A stretch of 64,000 bases of DNA from Sphingomonas bacterium (GTDB lineage: Bacteria > Pseudomonadota > Alphaproteobacteria > Sphingomonadales > Sphingomonadaceae). A program made the position numbers and the translations under genes. Numbering within the stretch: position 1 is the first letter of the stretch; every line of letters starts with the position of its first letter. Below the pieces are notes generated by a model, which saw nothing but the letters and a program-made list of their open reading frames with translations, was not told where the DNA came from and ran no database searches. Shown piece by piece: positions 36,360 through 45,167 of the stretch. Location of the stretch: the NCBI RefSeq assembly GCF_028292945.1, contig NZ_JAQGLJ010000040.1:1-64000 (forward strand). Direction: 5' to 3'.

Positions 36360-37477
36360 TCGCGGCCGCACCGCTGACCGGCATCCGTGTCGTCGAGCTG
36401 GCCGGGATCGGCCCCGGCCCGTTTTGCGGCATGATGCTGGCCGATCATGGCGCGGACGTGATCCGCATCGATCGCGGCACGCGCGGCGGGCTGACGATCG
36501 ACGCGCAGGATCCGCTGCTGCGGTCGCGCCGCTCGATCGCGCTCGACCTGAAGAAGCCTGAGGCGGTGGCGGCGGTGCGCCGCATCGTGGGCGAGGCGGA
36601 CGGGCTGATCGAGGGGTTCCGTCCCGGCGTCACCGAGCGGCTCGGCCTCGGTCCCGACGTGCTGCTCGCCGACAATCCGCGGTTGGTCTATGGCCGCATG
36701 ACCGGCTGGGGTCAGACCGGACCGATGGCGCACGAGCCGGGGCACGACATCAACTATCTCGCCATCTCGGGCGCGCTGCACGCCTTCGGCCGCGCGGGCG
36801 AGAAGCCGACGCCGCCGATCAACATGGTCGCGGATTTCGGCGGTGGCGGGATGATGCTGGCGTTCGGGATGCTCGCCGCCCTCCTCCACGCGCAACGCAC
36901 CGGCGAGGGTCAGGTGGTCGATGCGGCGATGACCGACGGGTCGGCGCTGCTGATGAGCATGATCTGGGGGTTTCGCGGCATGGGCCGGTGGTCGGGCAAC
37001 CGGGGCCAGAACCTGCTCGATACCGGCGCGCATTTCTACGACACGTTCGAATGCGCGGACGGCAAATGGGTGTCGCTGGGTGCGATCGAGCCGCAATTCT
37101 ATGCCGAATTGCGTGCGGTGATGGGGCTGGATGGGCCCGAATGGGACCGCCAGATGGACCCCCGCACCTGGAGTTCACTCAAGGTGGAGCTGGAGTGCCG
37201 CTTTCGTGAACGGACGCGCGACCAATGGGTCGCGGCGTTCGCGGGACATGAGGTCTGCTTCGCGCCCGTGCTGGACTTCGACGAGGCGCTCGCCGATCCC
37301 CACAACCGCGCGCGCGGGACCTTCGTCGAGGCCGGCGGCGTGACGCAGCCTGCCCCTGCGCCGCGTTACTCGGTCAGCGGGACGGTGCCGCCTGCGATGG
37401 CGGGTGAGCGCGACGATGCGGCGGTGTTGGCGGAACTCGGCTTCTCGCCAGAGGATATTGCGACCCTCGGCCATTGA
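36356..37477 (+). CDS. CaiB/BaiF family CoA-transferase, alpha-methylacyl-CoA racemase type
   Basis: [40 protein letters not shown]; ATGA overlap with upstream gene. Confidence 0.9.
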   Translation: [373 protein letters not shown]

Positions 37478-37478
37478 G

Positions 37479-37551
37479 CTCCTCCCCGGCGGAAGCCGGG
37501 GCCTGGTCCGCGGCGCGGCCGACTGGACGCCGACTTCCGTCGGGGAGGGGC
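37479..37551. repeat. REP-like palindromic repeat (family A)
   Basis: ctcctccccggcggaagccggggcctggtccgcggcgcggccgactggacgccgacttccgtcggggagg; near-identical core at 48957. Confidence 0.75.
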
Positions 37552-37619
37552 TGTTGTGCAGTTGGCCGCAGACCACAACCGTGCGATAATCCACCCGAAG
37601 AAAGTCTAGGAGAGTCCCC

Positions 37620-38381
37620 ATGGCCACCGCGCTCCGCAAGCCAGAAATGTCCGCGCACGAGTGGGAGGCGCGCCAGCAGCTCGCCGCCTGCTATCGGGTA
37701 TTCGACATGCTCGGCTGGTCCGAGATGATCTACAACCACATCACGGTGAAGCTGGATGACGAACCCGGCGCGTTCCTGATCAATCCGTTCGGGCTGCACT
37801 TCTCCGAGGTCACCGCGTCCAGCCTGGTCAAGATCGACCTTGACGGCAACAAGCTGGCCGACAGCCCCTATCCGGTAAACCTCGCCGGCTTCGTCCAGCA
37901 TGCGGTGTTCCATCGGAACCTGCCCGACGCGCATTGCATCATGCACACGCACACCACCGCGGGCATGGCGGTCAGTTCGGTCGAGGGCGGGCTGCGGCCG
38001 ACCAGCTTCTACGCCTGCAACTTCGCTGGCCAGATCGCCTACCACGACTTCGAGGGCGTCACCGTGCGATCGGAGGAGGGCGAGCGGCTGGTCAGGAATA
38101 TCGGCTCCAAGCGCGTCATGTTCCTGCGCAACCACGGCATCCTGGTGATGGGCCGCACGTTGCCGGAAGCATTCATCAAGCATTGGTCGCTGCAGCGCGC
38201 CTGCGAGATCCAGGTGGCCACGCTGGGCATGAACGTGCCGCCGCTGGAGGTCGCGCCGGACGTCATCGCGGTCCACCAGCGCGATCTGCACATGGCGGGC
38301 GTACCGGGCGGCGCGGGCCAGGCGGACTTCGCGGCGATGGTGCGCAAGGTGGATCGGATCGATCCGAGCTGGCGGGACTGA
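37620..38381 (+). CDS. Class II aldolase/adducin family protein
   Basis: GWSEMIYNHITVKLDD; DAHCIMHTHTTAGMAVSS; MFLRNHGILVMG. Confidence 0.93.
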   Translation: MATALRKPEMSAHEWEARQQLAACYRVFDMLGWSEMIYNHITVKLDDEPGAFLINPFGLHFSEVTASSLVKIDLDGNKLADSPYPVNLAGFVQHAVFHRNLPDAHCIMHTHTTAGMAVSSVEGGLRPTSFYACNFAGQIAYHDFEGVTVRSEEGERLVRNIGSKRVMFLRNHGILVMGRTLPEAFIKHWSLQRACEIQVATLGMNVPPLEVAPDVIAVHQRDLHMAGVPGGAGQADFAAMVRKVDRIDPSWRD

Positions 38382-38520
38382 ATCCTCCCCGTTCACGGGG
38401 AGGTGGCGCGCGGCGAAGCCGCGTGACGGAGGGGGCTCTCGACGAGGGGTCACCTCTCTGGCCCGCCCCTCCCCCACCGCCTTCGGCGGCGGGTTCCCCT
38501 CCCCGTCCCGGGGAGGATTG
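38381..38520. repeat. REP-like palindromic repeat (family B)
   Basis: atcctccccgttcacggggaggtggc ... cccctccccgtcccggggaggatt. Confidence 0.75.
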
Positions 38521-38530
38521 AAAGAAGGCG

Positions 38531-39070
38531 ATGCGCTTCACCGTCAACAACCAGCCGGTCGAATACCGGCTCGACCCCGCCACCCCGCTGCTGTGGGCAC
38601 TGCGCGATGCGTCGAACCTTACCGGCACCAAATATGGCTGCGGCACGGGCCATTGCGGCGCCTGCGTCGTCGACATCGACGGCGCGGCGGTGCCGTCGTG
38701 CCGGGTCGCGGTCGGGTCGATCGAGGGCAGCTACGTCACCACGATCGAGGGACTGTCGCGCGAGCGCAGCCACCCGCTGCAGCTCGCTTTCCTGGCGGAG
38801 AACGTGGTGCAATGCGGCTTCTGTATTCCAGGCATGATCATGCAGGCGTCGGTGCTGCTCAAGAAGACGCGGGACCCGAGCGAAGCGCAGATCCGCGCGG
38901 CGATCACCGTCACCTGCCGGTGCGGCGTATATCCGCGCGTCGTTGAGGCGGTGCAGCGCGCCGCCCGCGCCGCGCGGGGCGAGGAAGTGATCCCCGCCGG
39001 CTTCCGCCCCGGCATCGACCCCGCCGATGCGGCGCGACAGGTGCCGGCGCTGGTGCCTCCGCAGCCGTGA
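38531..39070 (+). CDS. (2Fe-2S)-binding protein, isoquinoline 1-oxidoreductase alpha-subunit type
   Basis: GTKYGCGTGHCGACVVDIDG and QCGFCIPGMIMQA ... CRCGVYPR motifs. Confidence 0.9.
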   Translation: MRFTVNNQPVEYRLDPATPLLWALRDASNLTGTKYGCGTGHCGACVVDIDGAAVPSCRVAVGSIEGSYVTTIEGLSRERSHPLQLAFLAENVVQCGFCIPGMIMQASVLLKKTRDPSEAQIRAAITVTCRCGVYPRVVEAVQRAARAARGEEVIPAGFRPGIDPADAARQVPALVPPQP

Positions 39071-39195
39071 CGCGCGACATGAGCAAAGCTGTCTGATCGC
39101 TGACAAGCCAATTCAGCTTTCTCTCAGCGCCCGTGCGGCAAAAGGCGTGCATCATCGGGGCCGGCTCGTGCGCCGGCAGGTCGGGAAGCAAGACC

Positions 39196-40176
39196 ATGAA
39201 GAAGTGGGTAATCGGAGCATTGCTGGCGGCGACAGCCGGGATGCCGGCCATGGCCTTGGCGCAGGATGCAGGTAACGGAGATCTCCGCGATCGGCGCGCG
39301 GCCGCTCGCGAGGCGCGAGCCGCTCGTGGCGAACAACCAAGCGCGGAGCGCCAGGCGCAGCGCGCTGAGCGGCAGGAACGCCGCGCCGAGCGCATGGCGG
39401 TGGCGCAGCCGACGGTGCAGGTTCAGCCCAGTGCCGAGGCGCAGGTTCGTCGCAACGGGATGCGCGGAGATGTGAACGCTGGCGCGCGGATGGACGGCGG
39501 ATTTCGCCAGCAGCGCCAGCGCGACATGTTCGCCGGGCAAGCGCAGGCGCAGGCCGATGCGCAGCTTGCGGCCGAGCGGCAGCGCAACGAACAGCAGCGT
39601 CAGGCACGCGTGCAACGCGACGGGCGAAACACGGACGGCATCGTCCGGCTGGACCGGCGCAATCCAAGCTACGATCCGGCACGCGGCGATCGCCCGGACT
39701 TCGGTAACGACCGACGTGACGACCGGGCGGATCGGCGAGATGGGCGGCAGGACGGGCGCGCTCGCTCGAACCGGGACGGCTATAACACCGGATGGAACGG
39801 CCGCGACGGCTGGAACGGCGGCAACGATCGCTCCGGCTGGAACGATCGCAGTCGCAACGACCGGAACTGGAACCGTGATTGGCGCCAGGACGGGCGCTTT
39901 GATTGGAACCGCAACCGGCTGAACAACCGCAACGCCTATCGCCTGCCGCGCTACTATGCGCCCTATGGCTGGAACAACGGCTATCGGCGCTTTTCGATCG
40001 GGGTGAGCCTGTCCTCGGTGTTGTGGGGCCAGAACTACTGGATCAACGATCCGTTCTCGTACCGGCTGCCCGAAGCGTACGGCCCGTATCGCTGGGTGCG
40101 CTACTATGGCGACGCGCTGTTGATCGACATCCGCAGCGGTCAGGTGGTCGATGTGGTCCACGACATATTTTACTGA
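39196..40176 (+). CDS. RcnB family protein
   Basis: Signal peptide MKKWVIGALLAATAGMPAMALAQD; R/N/D/G-rich middle; C-terminal RYYGDALLIDIRSGQVVDVVHDIFY. Confidence 0.85.
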   Translation: MKKWVIGALLAATAGMPAMALAQDAGNGDLRDRRAAAREARAARGEQPSAERQAQRAERQERRAERMAVAQPTVQVQPSAEAQVRRNGMRGDVNAGARMDGGFRQQRQRDMFAGQAQAQADAQLAAERQRNEQQRQARVQRDGRNTDGIVRLDRRNPSYDPARGDRPDFGNDRRDDRADRRDGRQDGRARSNRDGYNTGWNGRDGWNGGNDRSGWNDRSRNDRNWNRDWRQDGRFDWNRNRLNNRNAYRLPRYYAPYGWNNGYRRFSIGVSLSSVLWGQNYWINDPFSYRLPEAYGPYRWVRYYGDALLIDIRSGQVVDVVHDIFY

Positions 40177-40195
40177 TGGGCGTTCATTGATTGCG

Positions 40196-40230
40196 GGGGC
40201 TCGGAACCGTTGTTCCGAGCCCCTTGCCTT
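40196..40230 (+). terminator. Putative intrinsic terminator after rcnB-like gene
   Basis: 12-bp perfect stem ggggctcggaac/gttccgagcccc with 4-nt loop followed by ttgccttt. Confidence 0.75.
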
Positions 40231-40260
40231 TCGCGGGCGGCGCGGCAAACAGGCGGCGCT

Positions 40261-40950
40261 ATGCCATTCCTGTCACGCAAACGGCCTGTCGGCGGCGCTC
40301 CGTCCAAGGTCCGGGCTCATGCCGGCGAGCAAGTGTCGCGGCGGCTGGAAGCAGATCCGCGCGTGCGCCGTGCGCAGATCGACGCGGCGCAATTCTATTA
40401 TTGTTCCGATTTCCTCACGGCGGAGCAATGCGACCAGCTGATCGCGATGATCGAACGGGACAAGCGCCCCTCCACGCTGCTGTCGGACAACCCGGATGCG
40501 AATTTCCGCACCTCGGACAGCTGCGACATGGACCGCTGGTCGCCGCAGGTGCGCCCGATCGACGAATCGATCGCGCAGCTGCTCGGCCTGGACGTGTCGC
40601 ACGGCGAAACCATGCAGGGCCAACGCTATGCGCCCGGCCAGCAGTTCCGCGCCCATCACGACTATTTCCATGAGGGCGAGCGGTACTGGCCCGAGGTCAG
40701 CCGGCATGGCGGCCAGCGCACCTGGACGGCGATGATCTTTCTCAATGACGTTACCGAAGGCGGCGCCACCTGGTTTCCGCAGGCGGGCGTCAAGGTTGCG
40801 CCCAAGCGCGGGCTGCTGCTGGCGTGGAACAATATGAAACCGGACGGCAGCCCCAACGAGAAGACGCTGCACGAAGGCATGCCGGTGGTCGAGGGCGTCA
40901 AGTACATCGTCACGAAGTGGTTCCGCGAAGGGATGTGGCTGGCGGGGTGA
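40261..40950 (+). CDS. 2OG-Fe(II) oxygenase / prolyl 4-hydroxylase-like
   Basis: QFRAHHDYFHEGERYWPE (HxD), FLNDVTEGGATWFPQAGVKVAPKRGLLLAWNN. Confidence 0.88.
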   Translation: MPFLSRKRPVGGAPSKVRAHAGEQVSRRLEADPRVRRAQIDAAQFYYCSDFLTAEQCDQLIAMIERDKRPSTLLSDNPDANFRTSDSCDMDRWSPQVRPIDESIAQLLGLDVSHGETMQGQRYAPGQQFRAHHDYFHEGERYWPEVSRHGGQRTWTAMIFLNDVTEGGATWFPQAGVKVAPKRGLLLAWNNMKPDGSPNEKTLHEGMPVVEGVKYIVTKWFREGMWLAG

Positions 40951-41043
40951 GAACCCGCTGTCCTACAAAAGCGCTTTGTGCCAAGACGTTGTCCGCTCTC
41001 CTGCTCGACCGGCGAGCCGGTGCGGACCGACCGACTTAGGCCT

Positions 41044-41058
41044 GAACTTCCAGTGAAC
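41044..41058. promoter_or_regulatory. Second SOS-box-like motif GAAC-N7-GAAC upstream of recJ
   Basis: gaacttccagtgaac ends 11 bp before the recJ ATG. Confidence 0.35.
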
Positions 41059-41069
41059 TTCCGCGTCCC

Positions 41070-42818
41070 ATGAGCCCCGTTCTCGGCGTCACCACATCCA
41101 TTCTCGGCCAGCCGTGGCGGTGGCGTGCGACGGCGGCGGACGGGCGCGACGGCTGGGGCACGGACGACCTGGTCACGCAGCTGCTGCTTGCGCGCGGCTG
41201 TTCGCGCGAGGCGCTGGAGCAGCATCGCAGCCCCTCGATTCGCGGCTTCATGCCCGACCCCTCGTCGTTCCGCGACATGGATCGCGCCGCCGAACGGCTC
41301 GCCGACGCCGTGCAGGGCAAGGAACAGGTGGCGATCTTCGGCGACTATGACGTCGATGGCGCGACCTCGGCGGCGCTGATGGTGCTGATCCTGCGCGATC
41401 TGGGACTTGAGCCGCGCGCCTACATCCCCGATCGGATCGAGGAGGGCTATGGCCCGTCAGGGGCGGCGCTGGTACGGCTGGCGCGCGAGGGCGCGTCGCT
41501 GATCGTCACCGTCGACTGCGGGGCGCAGGGGTTCGAGGCGCTGGAGGCGGCACGCGTCGAGGGCGTCGACGTGATCGTCGCCGATCACCATCAATGCGCC
41601 AGCGCGCTGCCGCACGCGCATGCCGTCGTGAACCCCAATCGCCTCGACGAGACGGGCGGGCATGGTCATCTGGCGGCGGTAGGCGTCTGCTTCCTGCTCT
41701 GCGCCGCGCTGATCCGCACGTTGCGCCTACGCGGCTTCTTCGCAGCCCGCGCCGAGCCGAAGCTGATCGACCATCTCGATCTCGTGGCGCTCGGCACTGT
41801 GGCCGATGTCGCGCAGCTCAAGGGCCTGAACCGAGCGTTCGTGGCACAGGGCTTGAAGGTGATGGCACAGCGTCGCAACGTCGGCGTGGCGGCGCTGATC
41901 GAAGCATCGCGGCTGACGCGGGCGCCGACCTGCAGCGACCTTGGCTTCGCGCTCGGGCCGCGCATCAACGCCGGCGGACGGGTCGGCCGTGCCGACCTGG
42001 GCGTACGGCTGCTGACGACGCGCGATCCGGTGGAAGCGCGCGCGATCGCGCAGGAGCTGGACGCACTCAACGACGATCGGCGGGTGATCGAGGCGGGCGT
42101 GCAGGAAGCGGCCGAGCTGCTCGCTGCGAACGGTCGCCGCGTCGCCATCGCGGCGGGGCGTGGCTGGCACCCAGGCGTGATCGGCATCGTCGCGGGGCGC
42201 CTCAAGGAGAAACTCGGCCGCCCCGCCATCGTCATCGCGCTGGACGAGGCCGGCGTTGGCAAGGGCTCGGGCCGCTCGATTCCCGGAGTTGATCTCGGCG
42301 CGGCGGTACTGGCGGCGAAGGAAGCGGGCATCCTGACGGCGGGAGGCGGCCACGCCATGGCGGCGGGGCTGACGATAGCGGCGGATCGCATCGCGGAGTT
42401 CGGCGATTTTCTGGAGGATCGGCTGGCGGCGGCGGTCGATCGCTCGAGCGAAGGCCGCGCGCTGCTGGTCGACGCGGTGCTGGCGAGCGGCGGCGTCAAT
42501 CCCGAGCTGGTGACCGCGATGGAGGTCGGTGGTCCCTATGGCGCCGGCTGGCCCGCCCCGCGCGTCGCCGCCGGGCCGGTGCGCATCATCCGTGCCGATG
42601 TGGTGGGCGCGAACCACGTCCGCTGCATCGTCGCCGGTGACGACGGCCAGAACCTGAAGGCGATGGCGTTTCGCCATGCAGAGTCAGCGCTCGGCCAAGC
42701 GCTGCTCGGTGCCGCGCCGCATCGCCGGTTGTGGCTGGTCGGTCGCGCCAAGCTGGACGAATGGGGCAGCAAGCCAGCGGCCGAACTCCACGTCGAGGAC
42801 GCTGCGTGGGCTGATTGA
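41070..42818 (+). CDS. recJ: Single-stranded-DNA-specific exonuclease RecJ
   Basis: VAIFGDYDVDGATSAALMVLILRDLG; VDVIVADHHQC; LGPRINAGGRVG; GGGHAMAAGLT. Confidence 0.95.
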   Translation: MSPVLGVTTSILGQPWRWRATAADGRDGWGTDDLVTQLLLARGCSREALEQHRSPSIRGFMPDPSSFRDMDRAAERLADAVQGKEQVAIFGDYDVDGATSAALMVLILRDLGLEPRAYIPDRIEEGYGPSGAALVRLAREGASLIVTVDCGAQGFEALEAARVEGVDVIVADHHQCASALPHAHAVVNPNRLDETGGHGHLAAVGVCFLLCAALIRTLRLRGFFAARAEPKLIDHLDLVALGTVADVAQLKGLNRAFVAQGLKVMAQRRNVGVAALIEASRLTRAPTCSDLGFALGPRINAGGRVGRADLGVRLLTTRDPVEARAIAQELDALNDDRRVIEAGVQEAAELLAANGRRVAIAAGRGWHPGVIGIVAGRLKEKLGRPAIVIALDEAGVGKGSGRSIPGVDLGAAVLAAKEAGILTAGGGHAMAAGLTIAADRIAEFGDFLEDRLAAAVDRSSEGRALLVDAVLASGGVNPELVTAMEVGGPYGAGWPAPRVAAGPVRIIRADVVGANHVRCIVAGDDGQNLKAMAFRHAESALGQALLGAAPHRRLWLVGRAKLDEWGSKPAAELHVEDAAWAD

Positions 42819-42906
42819 TCGATCGGGCTGTTCCGCCAACGGACGTTGTCGCGCGAGGGTGGAGCGGATTGACGAAGCGCCGCCCGCCCCCTAGTCGGCG
42901 GGCGTT

Positions 42907-42981
42907 GGCCCCTTCGTCTAGTGGTTAGGACGCGGCCCTTTCACGGCTGAAACACGGGTTCAAGTCCCGTAGGGGTCACCA
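42907..42981 (+). tRNA. tRNA-Glu (anticodon TTC), CCA encoded
   Basis: GGCCCCTTCGTCTAGTGGTTAGGACGCGGCCCTTTCACGGCTGAAACACGGGTTCAAGTCCCGTAGGGGTCACCA folds as a cloverleaf. Confidence 0.95.
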
Positions 42982-43104
42982 CGGACTCGAACAGCGCGGG
43001 GCGCTGTTCGTGCCGTGGCGACGGGAGGCGCAAGCCGACCTCGCTAAACGGACTCGAACAGCGCGGGGCGCGCTGTTCGTGCCGTGGTGACGGGAGGCGC
43101 AAGC
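42981..43104. repeat. Two tandem imperfect ~56-bp repeats directly downstream of tRNA-Glu
   Basis: Copies 42981-43035 and 43048-43104: acggactcgaacagcgcggggcg(cg)ctgttcgtgccgtgg(c/t)gacgggaggcgcaagc, each with a gaacagcgc...ctgttc hairpin. Confidence 0.9.
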
Positions 43105-43316
43105 TATCGCAGCGCGCGGCCGACGCCGCAGCGAGCGGCAAGCCGGCGCCCACGCCGCACAAGCCCGCGATGCTGTGGGGCGTCGTCGAGGTGCCGATGA
43201 TCGGACCGGTGGCGGAGCTTGGTCGGCATTCGGGCGGGGCGCGCGCGCAAACGACTAGGCCGATCGGGGGATCACCGGCGACAGGAATTGTGGTAACGGC
43301 CCCGTGGGGGGCTTTG

Positions 43317-45167
43317 ATGGCCATAGTCGTTGCGCAGGGGGAAACGCGCGCGCCGCAGTCGCTTGGCGGCCGCGACTCGCGTCCATCGGACGCAGGCTTC
43401 CGCGCGCTCGCGGCGATGATGCCGGGCCGGTGCTGGCTCGCCGATGCCGCTGGGCGCACGACCTGGACATCGCGCGCAGGCCCGCCACCGCTGCCGTGCG
43501 ACCTGCCCGGCTGGACGACCGCAATCGCGGCGTGCCGGACCTTCGAGGCGGCGCTGCGGATCGATGGCGCGGTGCGGCTGTGCCGGCTGTCGCCATTGCG
43601 CGAAACGGGCGGCGCGGTGACCGGCTGGTGCGGGCTGGAGGTCGACATCGACCACGCCCGTTGCCGCGAGCAGCTCGCCGACAGCGACGCGATGCTGGGC
43701 GCGTTCATGACGCACGCGCCGTTCGGCATGCATTTGAAAGACGCCGACGGCCGCTATCTCAAGGTCAATGACGAGCTGGCGGCGGCGATCGGACGGCCCG
43801 CCGACGAGATCGTGGGTCAGTCGCCTGCCGAACTGTTCATTACCCCCGTCGCCGAACGGATCGCGGCGATGGACGCGACGGCGGCCGCGGGCGTCGCGGT
43901 CACCGAGGAACTGCTTATCGAGCCGCGCGATCGCTACGCCTCGGTGCTCGCCGTAACCTTTCCGACGCCTGGCGGCCATGCGGTGCGCACCGGCGGCTTC
44001 ACCATCGACCTGACGCAGCGCAAGGCGGCCGAGGCGGCGCTGGAACGGTCGCGCGACGCACTGTTTCAGTCGGAGAAGATGTCGGCGCTCGGTTCGCTGC
44101 TCGCGGGCGTCAGTCACGAGCTCAACAATCCGCTGTCGATCGTCGTCGCGCAGGCGGTGATGATGGAGCGGCAGGCGGCCGGCACCGAACTGGCGGAGCG
44201 CGCGTTCAAGATCCGCAAGGCGGCCGACCGCTGCGCGCGCATCGTCCAGACCTTCCTCGCCATGGCGCGCCAGAAGACCCCGGCGCGCACGGCGGTGGAT
44301 CTGAACGCCGTCGCCAATGGCGCGATCGAACTCGCCAATTACGGGTTGCGCGCCGACGGAGTCGGAATCACGCGCGCCTTTGCGCCCGGGCTGCCGCGCA
44401 TCGCCGCCGATGGCGACCAGCTGCACCAGATCGTCACCAACCTGATCGTCAACGCGCAGCAGGCGATGGCCGGGGAGCGGTCGCTGCGCTGGCTGGAGGT
44501 GCGTACCGCGCGCGGGCCGGAAGCCAACACCGTCATCCTGGAGGTCGCGGACTCGGGTCCAGGCATTCCCGTCGAGCTGCGTCGCCGCATCTTCGAACCG
44601 TTCTACACCACGAAGCCGCAGGGCGAGGGCACGGGCGTGGGCCTGTCGTTCAGCCAGGGATTGGCGGAGGCGCATGGCGGCCACCTGACACTGGTCCCGT
44701 GCGAACGCGGCGCGACCTTTCGCCTCACCCTGCCCATCATCGAGAAGAAGGGCGCGACGCAGGTCGCGCCCGCCCCGCTCGCCTTGCCCACCGCGCGGGT
44801 CCGCCGCGCGCTGATCGTCGACGACGAGGAGGAGATCGCGGCATCGCTCGCCGATTTCCTCAGCATCGAGGGGTATGAGTGCGAGGTCGTGGTCGGCGGC
44901 GCGGCGGCGCAGGCGCGGCTCGCGGCGGGCGGGTCCTATGATCTGGTCGTCAGCGACATCAGGATGCCCGATGTCGACGGGCCCGCGCTGTACGCCTGGA
45001 TCGGCGAGCGGCGGCCGGAGCTGACGGCCTGCACCGCGTTCACCACGGGCGACACGCTGGGGGCGCATGCCGCGCGCTTTCTGGCGACCGCCAAGCGTCC
45101 GGTGCTGGAGAAGCCGTTCATGCCCGAATCGGTGCGCCACTTCCTGGCCGAGATGGCCGCGCGATGA
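43317..45167 (+). CDS. Hybrid PAS sensor histidine kinase with C-terminal receiver
   Basis: PAS-like HLKDADGRYLKVNDELAAAIGRPADEIVGQ; LAGVSHELNNPLSIV; GTGVGLSFSQGLAEAHGG; receiver RRALIVDDEEEI. Confidence 0.92.
   Translation: MAIVVAQGETRAPQSLGGRDSRPSDAGFRALAAMMPGRCWLADAAGRTTWTSRAGPPPLPCDLPGWTTAIAACRTFEAALRIDGAVRLCRLSPLRETGGAVTGWCGLEVDIDHARCREQLADSDAMLGAFMTHAPFGMHLKDADGRYLKVNDELAAAIGRPADEIVGQSPAELFITPVAERIAAMDATAAAGVAVTEELLIEPRDRYASVLAVTFPTPGGHAVRTGGFTIDLTQRKAAEAALERSRDALFQSEKMSALGSLLAGVSHELNNPLSIVVAQAVMMERQAAGTELAERAFKIRKAADRCARIVQTFLAMARQKTPARTAVDLNAVANGAIELANYGLRADGVGITRAFAPGLPRIAADGDQLHQIVTNLIVNAQQAMAGERSLRWLEVRTARGPEANTVILEVADSGPGIPVELRRRIFEPFYTTKPQGEGTGVGLSFSQGLAEAHGGHLTLVPCERGATFRLTLPIIEKKGATQVAPAPLALPTARVRRALIVDDEEEIAASLADFLSIEGYECEVVVGGAAAQARLAAGGSYDLVVSDIRMPDVDGPALYAWIGERRPELTACTAFTTGDTLGAHAARFLATAKRPVLEKPFMPESVRHFLAEMAAR

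Noticed and set aside
42941-43729. Minus-strand ORF ending PRHEQR...VTPTGLEPVFQP
   Set aside because: Reads through tRNA-Glu and the tandem hairpin repeat antisense; the internal repeat of the protein simply reflects the DNA repeat.
43272-45140. 622-aa minus-strand ORF
   Set aside because: Mirror frame of the hybrid histidine kinase; His/Arg/Gln-rich with no domain.
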